64,000 nucleotides of DNA from Azolla caroliniana (Eukaryota > Polypodiophyta): the NCBI GenBank assembly GCA_043228905.1, contig JBHGNT010000015.1:6262001-6326000 (forward strand), written 5' to 3'. Below, one piece after another: positions 19,690 to 30,770 of the stretch (position 1 is its first letter; the number at the start of each line of letters is the position of its first letter). The notes beneath the pieces are model-generated. The model was not told where the DNA came from and ran no database searches. It was given only the letters and a program-made list of their open reading frames with translations. Position numbers and translations under genes: made by a program.

Positions 19690-20730
19690 ACTATTGCCGG
19701 CAAGAAGGACACTATAGCAGTTAGTGCCCGGTCAAGACCAATGAGAAACAACCAGAAGTGAATATGGTGATTGCGGAAGTGGCCGATATTCAGCAGGTCA
19801 CCACTCGATCAAAAGGAAAAATATTAGAATGGGAGGCTCAGGAAGCAATTCGGAAACATGCCACCGAATGGATAGAAAAGGCGAACGAACGGAACATGAC
19901 CGAATTACGAGAACAAATGAAACATCTAGAGGAACCAACAGAGACCACGGATGAGAACCCAACGTGGTAGGCATTATAGGACTACCAGATTATGCTACCA
20001 CTGGGCCATCTGCTGCAATTAGTACCCCGATTCACTAACGGGCTGAAATCGGTATTGGCCCCATAAAACTTTGCACCGACTCCAACATTCTTTTCGAATT
20101 CGGAAGAAGGACTGGCTGTAGTGGACACGAGCAACCCTACAATCACAATCATCATCAAAGGAAGAGAAGTACCGGGAACAATCAAGGATGGCGGATCGGG
20201 AGTAATTAGCCAACGTACATGCGATATGTTGGGGATCTAGGGATGGGAACCATGCCCATTCTGGCTTCAGATGGTTGATACTAGTTCGGTCCAACCAACC
20301 AGACTGATCCGGGATTTGGAGGTCACAATTGGCAGACATGCATTCCAGATATCCGTCGTGGTTCTGCAGCTAAATGCACAAGGAGCATATCCCTTGTTGC
20401 TAGGGAGACCATAGTTGTGGGCGGCGCACATAAAACAGAATTGGCAGAGGAATATCATTACTTTCCGGCGAGGCAAAGCAAAACTGCGAGTACTGACACA
20501 CCCACGAATGGGCGCTAGTAAGGAGTTGATGCCACTGTTTGCAGAAAGCATTAACATGCTAGAAGGGCTAGCTGACGAAGAGGCAGACCGTTACCTCGAC
20601 GAACATCCAAGGATAGTTCCATTGTTTGAAGTGGACGTTGTAGAAGCAGTTACATCGTACATTGTGCAATTGGAAGAAGTCGATGACCAGCCAGATCGGG
20701 ATGCAATCCGGGAATTACGTCAAGATTAGG
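19690..20730 (+). pseudogene. T2 Gag end and protease region
   Basis: After the zinc knuckle come VTTRSKGKILEWEAQEAIRK and a coiled, charged stretch. Around 20040-20400 a degraded retropepsin-like region shows GLAVVDTSNP and ITIIIKGREVPGTIKDGGS (the usual I(V)DGGSS motif), then LLLGRP (20398-20412), the closing hallmark of retroviral proteases. The frame then runs to 20729. Stops break it repeatedly. The assignment rests on order and on these short motifs. Confidence 0.6.
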
Positions 20731-20771
20731 TCAAGCCCAAGAATCCCTGGACGGGAAATGGCAGTATCGCA

Positions 20772-21633
20772 ATGAGTAAGAGCATCGCAGTTGGAGGAGG
20801 TGAACATCAGAACCGGGGAGGAATCGAAACTGGTCAAGGTGGTAAAAGAAATGGCACCGTCGGAAAAATCAGCAATGGTGTCACTACGGAAAGCATTCTG
20901 GGACGTATTCACATGGTTGTACGAAGACATGCGGGGATTGGAACCCCAACTATATCAACACCAGATTCACCTGAGCAAGGACTCAAAACCGGTAGCACAA
21001 AGACGATACCGCATGAATTCGAACTATGTGGCCGACTGTGATACAAAGCTACAAAGCGCGTTGTGGGCATACCGGACGACATACAAGACCAGTATCCGGA
21101 CGACACCATTCCAGTTAGCGTTCGGATTGGAAGCAGTCATGCTGATGGAAGTTTGAATTCCTAGCTTCTGGATACAGGTTCAGGAACGGTTAAGCGAGAA
21201 GGAATCGGAAAGGATTAGGCTGGCAACTTTATGCGAGTTAGAAGAGCACCGGATAGCCACTGTGCTACAATTGGAACTGGAGCAAAGAAGACGGACAATG
21301 TTTGTGGACTGGCACAAAAAGCGGAATGAAAAACAGTTCGGAGTCGACAAGGCAGTATTAATGTTCCAAACCATGATGGGCGCAATGCCCGGAAAGCTAC
21401 GATTCCAATGGACCGAACCATATTGGATAACACGAGAATTTAAGGGGTCCTATCAACTCGACACATTAGCCGGTGCAGTCCTAGAGAAGTGGGTTAATGG
21501 ATTCCCGCTAAAACCCTATCACGGACCGACGCCACGAAACCCGTTCGAGCAATCAGACGACGGAACCGAAGCTAGTAGAGGAAACCAGGAGCCAGTACCG
21601 GATCCGACGGCACCGGATACTACGGAAGTATAA
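20772..21633 (+). pseudogene. T2 pol with most of RT-RNase H-IN deleted
   Basis: The first part holds the start of reverse transcriptase: YQHQIHLSKDSKPVAQRRYR. At about 21045 it passes in frame, with no palm, RNase H or integrase core between, into the C-terminal integrase segment LQSALWAYRTTYKTSIRTTPF and FGLEAVM. That is followed by LQLELEQRRRTMFVDWHKKR and a GKLRFQWTEPYWI block. This is typical of Tat integrases. The joint is a deletion of more than 2 kb of pol relative to a full element. An in-frame stop lies at 21154. Confidence 0.7.
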
Positions 21634-21960
21634 TAGCGCCAGTTAGTACAAAAAAGAAGAAGAAGAAGAGAGGGGCACATTAAAAAAGGAACAAACACCA
21701 TGAAACGAGGTCAACCATTTAAAGTGCACCACGTGGCGTACCCCTACTATTATAGTACACAAAATGCATGCACGAGAATCAAGAAAAGGCGGCGGATCAG
21801 AATGGGGACACAAAACATCCGAGTAACTAAGGCACTCTCATTTCGCGAAAATAGAGCAATTGGAGAGCAGTAGCGCTTATGAGTAATCCAAAGAACACAG
21901 ACAAGCCCTGACACCCCAAAAATTCTCAACACCAGCGAAAGTGATGAAGACCCCGCAACC

Positions 21961-22293
21961 ATGGCACTATCCAAAGCAGCCAAAGCATGGTTCAACCAGC
22001 ACAGACTAGAGGGATTCCTCCGAATAGCAGAAGCACCTCCACAAGAGGAACCGGAGAAGGTCGCTTTGTGAATCGACCTCAAGGAAATAACGGAGGAATT
22101 TATGCATGCTCTCATCGGACTACTAGAGGGAGGACTATACTCCATTGAGAGTCCTTCCACCGAGACCCTGACAGAGTACTTCGGGGAGTACTCCATCGCC
22201 AGCAAGGCGTATAGAACACAAGGCGGCAAAGACGCCTTGTTCCGGGAGGTAGCACGTGTTGTCCACGAATACAGCTTCGTGCACCTCCATTAG
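21961..22293 (+). pseudogene. Extra ORF downstream of T2 pol, unknown function
   Basis: A frame of 110 codons, open upstream from about 21886 and broken only by TGA at 22069. Composition looks coding: MALSKAAKAWFNQHRLEGFL, acidic PPQEEPEKV, then ALIGLLEGGLYSI and YFGEYSIASKAYRTQGGKDA. There is no recognised domain, signal peptide or membrane segment. Position after integrase recalls the extra 3' ORFs of some plant Ty3 elements, but no family could be assigned. It ends exactly where sequence switches to a family A LTR. Confidence 0.4.
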
Positions 22294-22653
22294 TTTGCTA
22301 AGTCCCCTTCGTTGGGGTTTTTGCGTGGGTCCTACTTGTTGTGTGTTGGCCGTGCTTTGAGCTCATGTCTTATTCCCGTCCTGAATCTGTTGTGTGCACG
22401 TATGAGTCCGCAAGCCTGTGCGCTTGCCGCTGCTCCTCGACATCCTGACCGGGGAAAGATACAAACCCTCAGGCCGGTGAGTTGATCCCCTCTAATCCGG
22501 GTCCCGTTCCCTATCCGATACGCGACCTGGGACCCAACTGGCGTAGCTATCCGGACTGTGACACGGTCCTCCCTTCCCCCTATTCCGACTCTTTGGCTTG
22601 AGATCCCGGTGGTTCCGTCCTATTTCTACGTATCCACACAGAAAACCGCGACA
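22294..22653 (+). repeat. Family A LTR, 3' part (copy A0b)
   Basis: Close to 15866-16066 (GTTTGCTAAGTCCCCTTCG; GGCCGTGCTTTGAGCTC), ending ACCGCGACA at 22653, with the family primer site at 22657-22674. It has an extra stretch (about 22405-22560) not seen in A0a. Confidence 0.7.
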
Positions 22654-22697
22654 TCCTAGTGAACCCGACGTGAAAAGGGCGGCAGAGGAGTCTGAAG

Positions 22698-24297
22698 ATG
22701 AGAGGATTCGAACTTGGAGAAGCCATGGCGGCGGCCGTTGACCGCCTGGTGAATGCTCGAGAGGGCACAAGTGGCATTGACACAACCGTTGAGTCAATAA
22801 TCGCCGTTTCAATGGAAATGATGCAACTAGCTACTTGGAGGCGTACCGGGCAGAGATGATGATGAGGGACATACCGGAGGACAGACGGCTGGCCGGATTC
22901 CCTCGAGTTGTTACACCAAGCATCCACTCCAAGGTGCTCGAGGTGTGAGCAGACTGCCATAACTGGACAGAATTTGAGGGGCGGCTCCTCGAAAGGTATG
23001 GTTTTGACGATTCGCTCCGGTTGTCGAAGGACTTTATGGATTGGGTCGAGATTCCTGACAAGAGACGGAATACGTCGCCTCTGCTTCAAGAGTTCGAAAA
23101 GCAGTTCACGCGACTCTCGATGCTAGACCAAACCGCGCTCGATACGAGCAAGGTCCTACTGTTTGGGAAGTCAGTCGACGTGCTCAACCACGAGAAGGTT
23201 GGTATCCTCTTGGAGATGGATGAAGGGCTCACGGTCGACTGGGCCTTGGTCAAATGGGTTTGTGGTTGTTTCGACAAACAACGTGATTGGATAAACGGTC
23301 GTCGACCACCGGCGCGGGTGCCAGGAGGAAGCCGAAGGAACCGATTATGATGAGAGTGGATGAAACGAGACGATGGCTCGAGTCGGGCACGACGCCGACT
23401 ATTGTGGTCGTAGGACCATCCGGGGGCGCAACTCTTGAGGAGCTGACCAAGATGGTGCACAATCTCTAGATTGCGCATGCACGAAGGGACGGCGGGGGTA
23501 AGTCGTGTGACCGGAGACTGCCGTTCGACTGAGGTGCATGTGGTGTGACACTGTCAGCCACGTTCGGAGGGACTGTGCCAATTTCGCTGAGGCACTTAAG
23601 AGTAATGTGGTGTACCTTTGGAATAGTTGGGTACACGCCAACAATATGGGAAGGGCCCTGGAGGTAAATATTGGCCGTGATGGAATGAAAAGGGTAATGG
23701 AGGAAGCTGCGTCATGGCACGTCGAAACCGTCCACTATTCGGCATCTAGGGGGTTTCGGGTAGGAGGGGATAGGAGTGTCGACTCCAAATTCAGGCCATT
23801 AGTGTTGAGAGGCCTGTTAGGGGTAAGACTGAGAAAGGAAGAGGCGGACCTCGTGGAGAAGCGTGTCCAGGAACTCACCGGGTGGAGCGACCTAATCGAA
23901 GAAAAGATTGGCTTCATGGAGGCTGCGTGCCAGAACTATGAAGTTCTAGTAGAAGACAAATGAGCCGGGAAGAGTGGAGGAGTTGTACCGTCGAACCGAC
24001 ATGACACCCGCAGTGCACAGAAGAAGAATGACGGAGGTTCAACATGCCCATGGGACGGGACGAAGTTGATGAGCTTTCGGTTGAGCTCGGAGATAGAGAG
24101 GGCGACAGACCTGCAGAAGGACTTGGAGGAGCTGATCCTTGATAGAAGTAGAGCTGTCATTGAGGGAAGTGCTAGGGATCGCAAAGGAGTTCGACAACTC
24201 CATCGTGGATCTGGTAAAACGAAAGCGGGTCTTGATAGAGCTAGAGCCAAAGAATCTCGTAGAGGTGAGAGCAACACACATCGACAAGGTATCATCT
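22698..24297 (+). pseudogene. Family A Gag-protease ORF start (copy A0b)
   Basis: ATG at 22698 starts MRGFELGEAMAAAVDRLVNA. The capsid region follows across several frame changes: EAYRAEMMMRDIPEDRR, then DFMDWVEIPDKRRN, FEKQFTRLSMLDQTALDTSK and DWALVKWVCG. A zinc knuckle, CMWCDTVSHVRRDC, lies at about 23532-23570. Then come YLWNSWVHANN and the pre-protease helices near 24139-24290 (VELSLREVLGIAKEF). The sequence breaks off at VRATHIDKV where the Penelope-like fragment begins. At least four frameshifts. Confidence 0.75.
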
Positions 24298-24298
24298 T

Positions 24299-25722
24299 CT
24301 AATACATCATTTTGCTTGAAATACTTAGAAGAATATAAAACTAGAGTATTCGCAGAATTTAAACAACTCTTCAAAAGAAAAAAACAAGCCAAAAATACCC
24401 ATAGTAGGATGTTGAATTTATACTCTCATGAATTAAACCCTAATAGTCTTAGAATTAATCCCCCTAAGTTAAAGATAGATCATGAAGAAATTAACAATAG
24501 CATGCATAAGGACTTTCTAACCCTCACTAATCAATATAATAAAGATCTAACAAGTACTTATATTAAACATCTAGACTTACTAGTGCACTCCTATACTAAA
24601 ACCCTAGATAATTTCCCTAATACCATTAGATCGGATCTACATAACTTTGCGAACATCCTTCAAGAACCCCAACATTTTGAGGATGTGTCATCATAAGTTG
24701 AGCTTGCTAATTTTCAAGAAACGATTAATACGTTACTACAAGATTTCGGCTTTGAAATCCTAAAAATGTGTGACGATTTCGCACTAAATCACAACATTGA
24801 TGATACACTTAAGAGAACAGCCACGGAACTTAGAGATAAAACAAGAGCACAAAATAGATATGAAAACCCTAATATTAGAGATATAGACATTACAATGTAT
24901 GAAGGGGAAGAAGAAAATGATAAACATAATCATAAACATTATAGAAATACACCACACCCCACTAATCCTCCCCCTACCACACACCATAGGAACCCACCTT
25001 CTAGCCGACCAAAAAACGACTAGCACGGCGTGCTAAGTGTGTTAACAAACACTTTAGACACATCGTGCATCCTTTTAGACGCCTATTTTATCTTCTTAAT
25101 AGGACCACCTCCACCCCAGACACTTTTATGTGGCTAGGTAATACAAATACATCTTTCCCCTTCCGCCCACGCTAGAAAAAATCCAATAGTAATAGAATAC
25201 GAAAAAAGTTTTGGAAACCGCTTAATGCTACCCTTCGAATAGAAAGTAAAATTCAAAATTTATCTAAACACCCCGTCACAAATAATGAAACACAATTGCT
25301 AAGCTTAGGACTCAAATACATTCCACAATCCTCTCTACCTTCCACTAATATTATAGTTAAAGCATTTGCTAGTTTAAGTAGATCTTTACGTTTAAAACAT
25401 TTCTTTAAAGACATGGACTCACCCCCCCTTAATCCATTTAAACTACCAAATCCTAATTGGAATCCACCATCTCAATATCCCCCTCTTGAAAATATTATTA
25501 AAAAACATGAAACCCTCCTTTTGTCTAGACTCCAACAACCTAAACCCAAACTTGTTAGGACACCACTTCACCTTCGCACAACCCTTAAGAGCCTTAGGGA
25601 AAACAACAACCAAATTATTGTTTTGGTTGATAAGAACATGGGAGTGTGTTCTAGACAAAGATACCTATTATGAAAAAGCTATAAGGGTAAAAGCATACGA
25701 GTGGACACACTATTATAGCTAA
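24299..25722 (+). pseudogene. Penelope-like element: N-terminal reverse transcriptase region
   Basis: Three collinear pieces, joined across an in-frame stop (24694) and a frameshift in an A-run near 25015. The first 250 residues are charged and helical. From 25026 the conserved N-terminal region of Penelope-like reverse transcriptases appears: KIQNLSKHPVTNNETQLLSL then GLKYIP, LSRSLRLKHFF, a W-x-PPSQYPPLENII segment, RTTLKSLRENNNQIIVL and VDKNMG. A 2-base loss then shifts to VLDKDTYYEKAI. These correspond to NLS..LT..E..LL..GL.F.P and DKG..VV.D...Y of the family. The catalytic palm (YxDD) and any GIY-YIG nuclease are missing: truncated. No telomere-like or direct repeat ends were seen. Confidence 0.75.
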
Positions 25723-26588
25723 TTAACTATTAAAATGGCCACAGCTAATTAGCTATTTGTTTAGCTAGTTTTTTGTGGGAAAATCATAAGGATGGTTTAC
25801 GAAATTTTATGTTTTATTAGTTAAATACATGTCATTTAATTGATGAGAATACTCAAATATTTGAACTTTGGTTTCAGACGTAGTGGAACATGGGGAATAG
25901 TGCCATCATCTAAGGTCGACTTGAATGTCATCAAATTCTTGATAATCCTGAGTTCGAGTTCGAACTCCAAACAGATGGAGTACTCTGAGCATGAACGCAG
26001 ACGAAGCCCTCGCAGCAGCACAAAAACTCTGAGATTGACATTGCACCTTCAGAGCTACAACACATGAGCTAGTCGATCCTCGTCCAAGTATGTATCAATT
26101 ACATATTAAAACAACTTTTTTTTCCCTTTCTGATAACTGTTTGTAACGTTGGTGCATGTTCATCTTTCCCAAAAATCGAATACGGCGAAGTCGTTGGAGT
26201 CCCAAACAAGGATGTCTCGAAGATCGGGGTGTAGCAGCAGGTGTGTTTCTGATTGATAGAATTTCGTAGTACAATTGATTTCTGCCTTTAGTGATGATTA
26301 GGGTTTGTGTTTCCCTTAAGTGGTTTAGGGTTTCTGATTACAAATTTCAGATTACAAGTTTCTGGTTACAAATTTCTAATTACAAATTTCTGATTATTGT
26401 TGCAATCTATTGTAATTTTGCACCAATTCTCATGACAAATTCTGATTAGGGTTTTTGATTTTTTAAGTGGTTGATTTCCGATACATGTTGAAAAGGACAG
26501 GTTACAAATTTCAGATTACTGTCTCAAAGTGTTGTAATTTTGCACCAAATTCACATTAAAAATTGAGTTTTCACACCAATTCTGATTA
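25723..26588. other. Non-coding; possible upstream exons
   Basis: Starts with TAGCTAATTAACTA-like motifs akin to the array at 27940-29225. Short open stretches at 25880-26080 (Ser/Arg-rich) and 26150-26235 (IEYGEVVGVPNKDVSKIG) are each followed by GT and could be exons of the cluster to the right; TTTATTTCAG at 26596-26605 is a good acceptor. No domain recognised. Confidence 0.35.
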
Positions 26589-27939
26589 TTGATTTTTTAT
26601 TTCAGGTGGCTTGTTCCTCCCTATCCTAGAGTGTTGAACTTCGCAAAATTTTGCGAGACAAATGAGGACTTTCACAACATATATGGTCCGTCGCTCGAGG
26701 GTATTGACCCTGCTATTCTAACAAATAGATTGATTAGTGATGTAGACTGGATGTCAATATATAAAGTGCTTAGAGTGAAAGGCAAGGTCAAGCTCAAGCA
26801 TGTACGATCGGACCTGTACAACGACTGCATGAGACTGCACCAAAAAGTACATCAAGAGATCCCGGTCAACAACGAGTTATCCGTTTCATTTGCTAGAGCT
26901 TTTGCATACGAGTATTGCAAAACAACGAAGGAATATCATGACCCTGAAATGTACAGGGTAGCTTAGGCAATTTATGGTGAGGCATCGGTAGAAAGATGTC
27001 TGAAGATGGGGAGCTTGCAACAAAAAATGGCAAGATTTTGGAGCATGGCAATTGATGATGCAATTGCCGACTCCCAACAAACCCGCAAGTATACGCCACA
27101 CCGACACACAATGAAAACCAATGTCGATGATACAGGTGAGACATTGATTAGCTATATGCTAAAAAATGTCCATAAAGCTTGTGAGACATTGGAGTTTTTT
27201 ACGACTGATTTAGAGAAAGCAACATTGGTTGCTGCGATGGAGAGCAAAGTCACTTTGGCAATTAGAACAATCAGAAATAAGATTAAGGTACCTATTGTTT
27301 TGCTAGTATGTAATATGTTATAAATAACTTGTACATGAAAATGTGCTACTAAGGCATTATCTGGAATAGGTTGCTCAACATGAACTTGAAATTGAGGGCT
27401 CGTTGGATCCCCAATGGAAAATTCTTTCAATGAACCTAGACCTTCTAGGTGTAAATACTATCGCTGATTACAATTTGGAAAAGTTACAAGTAAGATTCTT
27501 GTGTCTTGTTGTTGTATCTTCCTCATTAAGGAATAATTAATCGGTAAATTTCTCGGCTACGTTGAAGGAACAATACTCCCGTCAAGAACAGGTAGTTAGC
27601 TACCTTAAGAAGCAACTACATTTTGTGGAGGGGATGGTAAGGAGCAGACAAGAATTGGATCTGAACATTCTTGCTCCCTTACCAAATGAAGGAGAACCAG
27701 GAAACGATATATTGATTGTTCAAGCACGTTGCATCGCTTGTGTATTATGTGTAGAGGACAAATCTGCTACACTGTTGGTTCACCTACAACCATGCCAACA
27801 CACATACCATATCATTTGGTTTAAATATGCATGTCACATTGTTGCATTCTGTTTGGAGGATTATAGTACAACTCTCCCAGATGACTGGAGAAAACACACA
27901 GGTAAAATTGTTGCTTGTGACCATAGTGTAGCTAATTAG
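26589..27939 (+). pseudogene. Degraded exon cluster, RING-like cysteine region at the end
   Basis: Coding-like segments: 26606-26966 (VPPYPRVLNFAKFCETNEDF...), 27006-27290 (helical, KACETLEFFTTDLEKATL), a short exon at about 27369-27490 (AQHELEIEGSLDPQWKIL) and 27562-27939. Between them are plausible GT...AG introns (27290-27368; 27491-27560). The last segment has a coiled-coil-like start (SRQEQVVSYLKKQL) and then CIACVLCVEDKSATLLVHL followed by PCQHTYH. It resembles a C3HC4 RING finger of plant E3 ligases with some metal ligands displaced. A stop sits at 26964. It may be a host gene fragment or transposon-captured exons; no gene name is justified. Confidence 0.4.
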
Positions 27940-29225
27940 TTCCATCTTTGGTAATTAGGTAAGTTGTATAAAGTGTTGAAACTATTTAGCTATTATGGTT
28001 GTAGTGTAGTAGCTAATTACCTAACATGTAGTTAATTAGCTAAGTGGTAGCTAATTAGCTACTATCATAGTTTACTACAGTAGCTCTACTACCATAGTTT
28101 AGTACAGTAGCTAATTAGCTACTACCATAGTTTAGTACAGTAGCTAATTAGCTAAGTGGTAGCTAATTAGCTATTACCATACGTTAGTTGAGTAACTAAT
28201 TAGCTAAGTGGTAGCTAGTAAGCTACTACCATACATTAGTTGAGTAGCTAATTAGCTAAGTGGTAGCTAATTAGTTACTACCATAGTTTAATACAATAGG
28301 TAATTAGCTAAATGGTAGCTAATTAGCTACTACCATAGTTTAGTACAGTAGCTAATTAGCTACTACCATACTTTAGTTGAGTAGCTAATTAGCTACTACC
28401 ATAGTTTAATACAATAGCTAATTAGCTAAATGGTAGCTAATTAGCTACTACAAAAGTTTAGTACAATAATTAATTAGCTAAGTGGTAGCTAATTAGCTAC
28501 TACCACTTAGCTAATTAGCTACTACCATAGTTTAGTACAATAGCTAAATAGTTAAATGGTAGCTAATTAGCTACTACCATACTTTAGTTGAGTAGCTAAT
28601 TAGCTAAGTTGTAGTTAATTAGCTACCATTTAGCTAAGTTGTAGCTAATTAGCTACTACCAAAGTTTAGTACAGTAATTAATTAGCTACCATTTAGCTAA
28701 TTAGCTACTACCATTTAGCTAATTAGCTACTATCATAGTTTAGTACAATAGCTAAATAGTTAAATGGTAGCTAATTAGCTACTACCATACTTCAGCTGAG
28801 TAGTTAATTAGCTACTACCATACTTTAGTTGAGTAGCTAATTAGCTAAGTGTTAGCTAATTAGCTACTACCATACTTTAGTTATAGTGGCTAATTAGCTA
28901 CTAGTATACTTTAGCTGAGGTGCTAATTAGCTAACTGGTAGCTAATTAGCTACTACCATACTTCAACTAAGTAGCTAATTAGCTACTACCATACTTTAGC
29001 CAATTTTGGTAGCTAATTAGCTATTGTGGTAGCTAAATAGCTATGAATAGTAGCTAATTAGTTATTTTGGTAGCTATATAGCTATGTTCGATATACTTAA
29101 GGAGCTAATTAGCTATTTTGGTAGCTAATTAGCTATTACTGGTAGCTAGTTAGCTATGGGCATATTCTGAGGTAGGTAATTAGCTATTCGGGTATGGTCA
29201 TATTCAGAGGTAGCTAATAAGCTAA
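27940..29225. repeat. Array of palindromic TAGCTAATTAGCTA repeats, 1.3 kb
   Basis: The 14-mer TAGCTAATTAGCTA, a perfect palindrome, occurs more than 20 times with variants, alternating with CTACCATAGTTTAGTAC-like spacers and AAGTGG. Unit spacing is irregular (about 20-60 bp). No ORF survives. Weaker copies of the motif lie at 25712-25765. Confidence 0.9.
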
Positions 29226-30031
29226 CTAACTAAGCTCAAAAGTCAAAACAAATGTTGAGATAAATGTAAATACCTGAAGTACATCAAGAAGATGAATGGG
29301 ATGGTCCTCGTATTGACTCCTTCCAACACGTTTCCTGCATAAATCCTTCTTATTGGGTGAAACCCTACTCTCATTAGTCCAAAATATTGTGATTATATCC
29401 TTGATTTCTGATATTATGGGTGTCATTGGCTTACATCTTGTTGTTAGCTTTAGCAGACTAGTTCCTTCACCTGAGGAAACTATTCGGTTCAATGTATTGT
29501 ACACACTTTTTCCACTAACACCAATTACCTTAGATAACACATTGATGTTAATATCGTCAACATTACTATTAAGTAACATCATTAGACTAGACCTTTTTAA
29601 GACAAGATCATCTTCTGACCTGCTCATGGATACAAAACTATTACGGAGTTTATTTACTAGTACGGATGTTATGTTTGCATTAAGACCATCACAATCAACT
29701 AACTCCTTTATCAATGGATCAGTTAATATTCCATAAAGTACTACCTTCTTGTCTTTATTGATGATGTGCTTGGTTTGAACATTAAAATAGTCTACAACCT
29801 TTCTCTATATGATAGTAGTCTCATTACTTCCATTCTTAGTGATATTTAGACCTATATCCCAACCAATACTATCTTAACCTTTATTGAGTGTGACTTTCGT
29901 ATCCTTCAACAATTGACGATGTTTTTTTTTTCTGCCCAATACTTTCGTATCGCTTGTTGTGTCCTGATAGCGTCATCCTTATCCTGATGATCATTGAGGG
30001 GTAATTCTAAACACCCTCCTTCCTCTTCCAT
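29226..30031 (-). pseudogene. Transposon-like ORF with HTH-like segment and SPNKKD motif
   Basis: A minus-strand coding remnant. A likely start at 30031 gives MEEEGGCLELPLND, followed across stops and a frameshift by the frame at 29226-29714. That contains a helical part resembling a DNA-binding helix-turn-helix (NVLSKVIGVSGKSVYNTL) and then ESRVSPNKKDLCRKRVGRSQ with HPIHLLDVLQ. The latter resembles a family of large plant transposon-like proteins with an S-P-N-x-K-D signature (recalled, not searched). Coding ends at CAG|GTATTT near 29272, a good splice donor, so the repeat array to the left could be its intron. Function unknown. Confidence 0.45.
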
Positions 30032-30164
30032 TTGGATTGATGGGTTTAAACCCTAATTTTCTCGAAAAAAAGACATGTATTAAAGATGGCTATGGGCAAC
30101 AACAATACACAAAAATATTCCGCAATACACAAGATTATACACAAGATAATCAATAGACAGAATA

Positions 30165-30770
30165 GTTATTCAAATCCAAGACCAAACAATGGCGCTAATC
30201 CAGGGCTGAATAGTGGCGGCAATTGAGTGTAGAATGGTGGCAATGGAGTGAACTCCGTTTGATCGAACAGTTTTGACAATCCAGGATCGAACAATGGCGG
30301 CAACTGAGTGTAGAATGATGGCAATGGAGGAGTGAATTCCGTCGGATCGAACAGTGGCAGATGATGCTTGGAACGCACAGTGACGACAACTGAGAGTAGA
30401 ATGGTAGTAGTGGAGGAGTGAACTCCTTTGGATAAAAAAGTGGCAGCAATACACCACCGAATAGTAGCGGAAACTAAGTGTAGAATGATGACAATGGATG
30501 AGTGAACTCCGTAAAATCGAAAAGTGGCAACAATCCAAGACCGAACAGTAGTGGCAACTAAGTGTAGAATGATGGCAATGGAGGAGTGAACTCCGTCAGA
30601 TCGAACAGTGGCAGATGATGCTTGGAACGCATAGTGACGACAACTGAGAGTACAATGGCGACAGTGGAGGAGTGAACTCCCTCAGATTGAAAAGTGGCAG
30701 CAATACACGACCGAACAATAGCAACAACTAAGTGTAGAATGATGGCAATGGATGAGTAACATGTTTGCAT
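30165..30770. repeat. 84-bp satellite, seven units with trimeric order
   Basis: The anchor (G/A)AG(T/A)GTA(G/C)AATG recurs at 30225, 30306, 30392, 30476, 30560, 30646 and 30730, a period of 81-86 bp. Units three and six share an insert-like block (GCAGATGATGCTTGGAACGC), giving a 254-bp higher-order repeat. The minus strand is open in places and encodes a repeated proline-rich peptide (FTPPLPSFYTQLPPLF), probably incidental. Confidence 0.85.

Larger units (their letters stand above)
16286..22293 (+). mobile_element. T2: Tat-like Ty3 element, internally deleted
   Basis: 5' LTR (16286-16728), a TGGCGACCAC primer-like site, Gag, remnants of protease, reverse transcriptase start and integrase end, then an extra ORF. 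It interrupts family A Gag at 16286. A mitochondrial DNA insertion splits Gag. The 3' LTR is missing: at 22294 the sequence switches to a family A LTR, so the right border is a deletion or recombination joint rather than an insertion end. Confidence 0.75.

Noticed and set aside
16286-22293. T2 as a simple insertion into one family A element
   Set aside because: The right flank resumes in the middle of a family A LTR instead of in Gag, and no 3' LTR or target duplication is present; a deletion or recombination joint fits better.
27940-29225. CRISPR array
   Set aside because: Repeats are short, palindromic and irregularly spaced, spacers are themselves repetitive, and the genome is eukaryotic.
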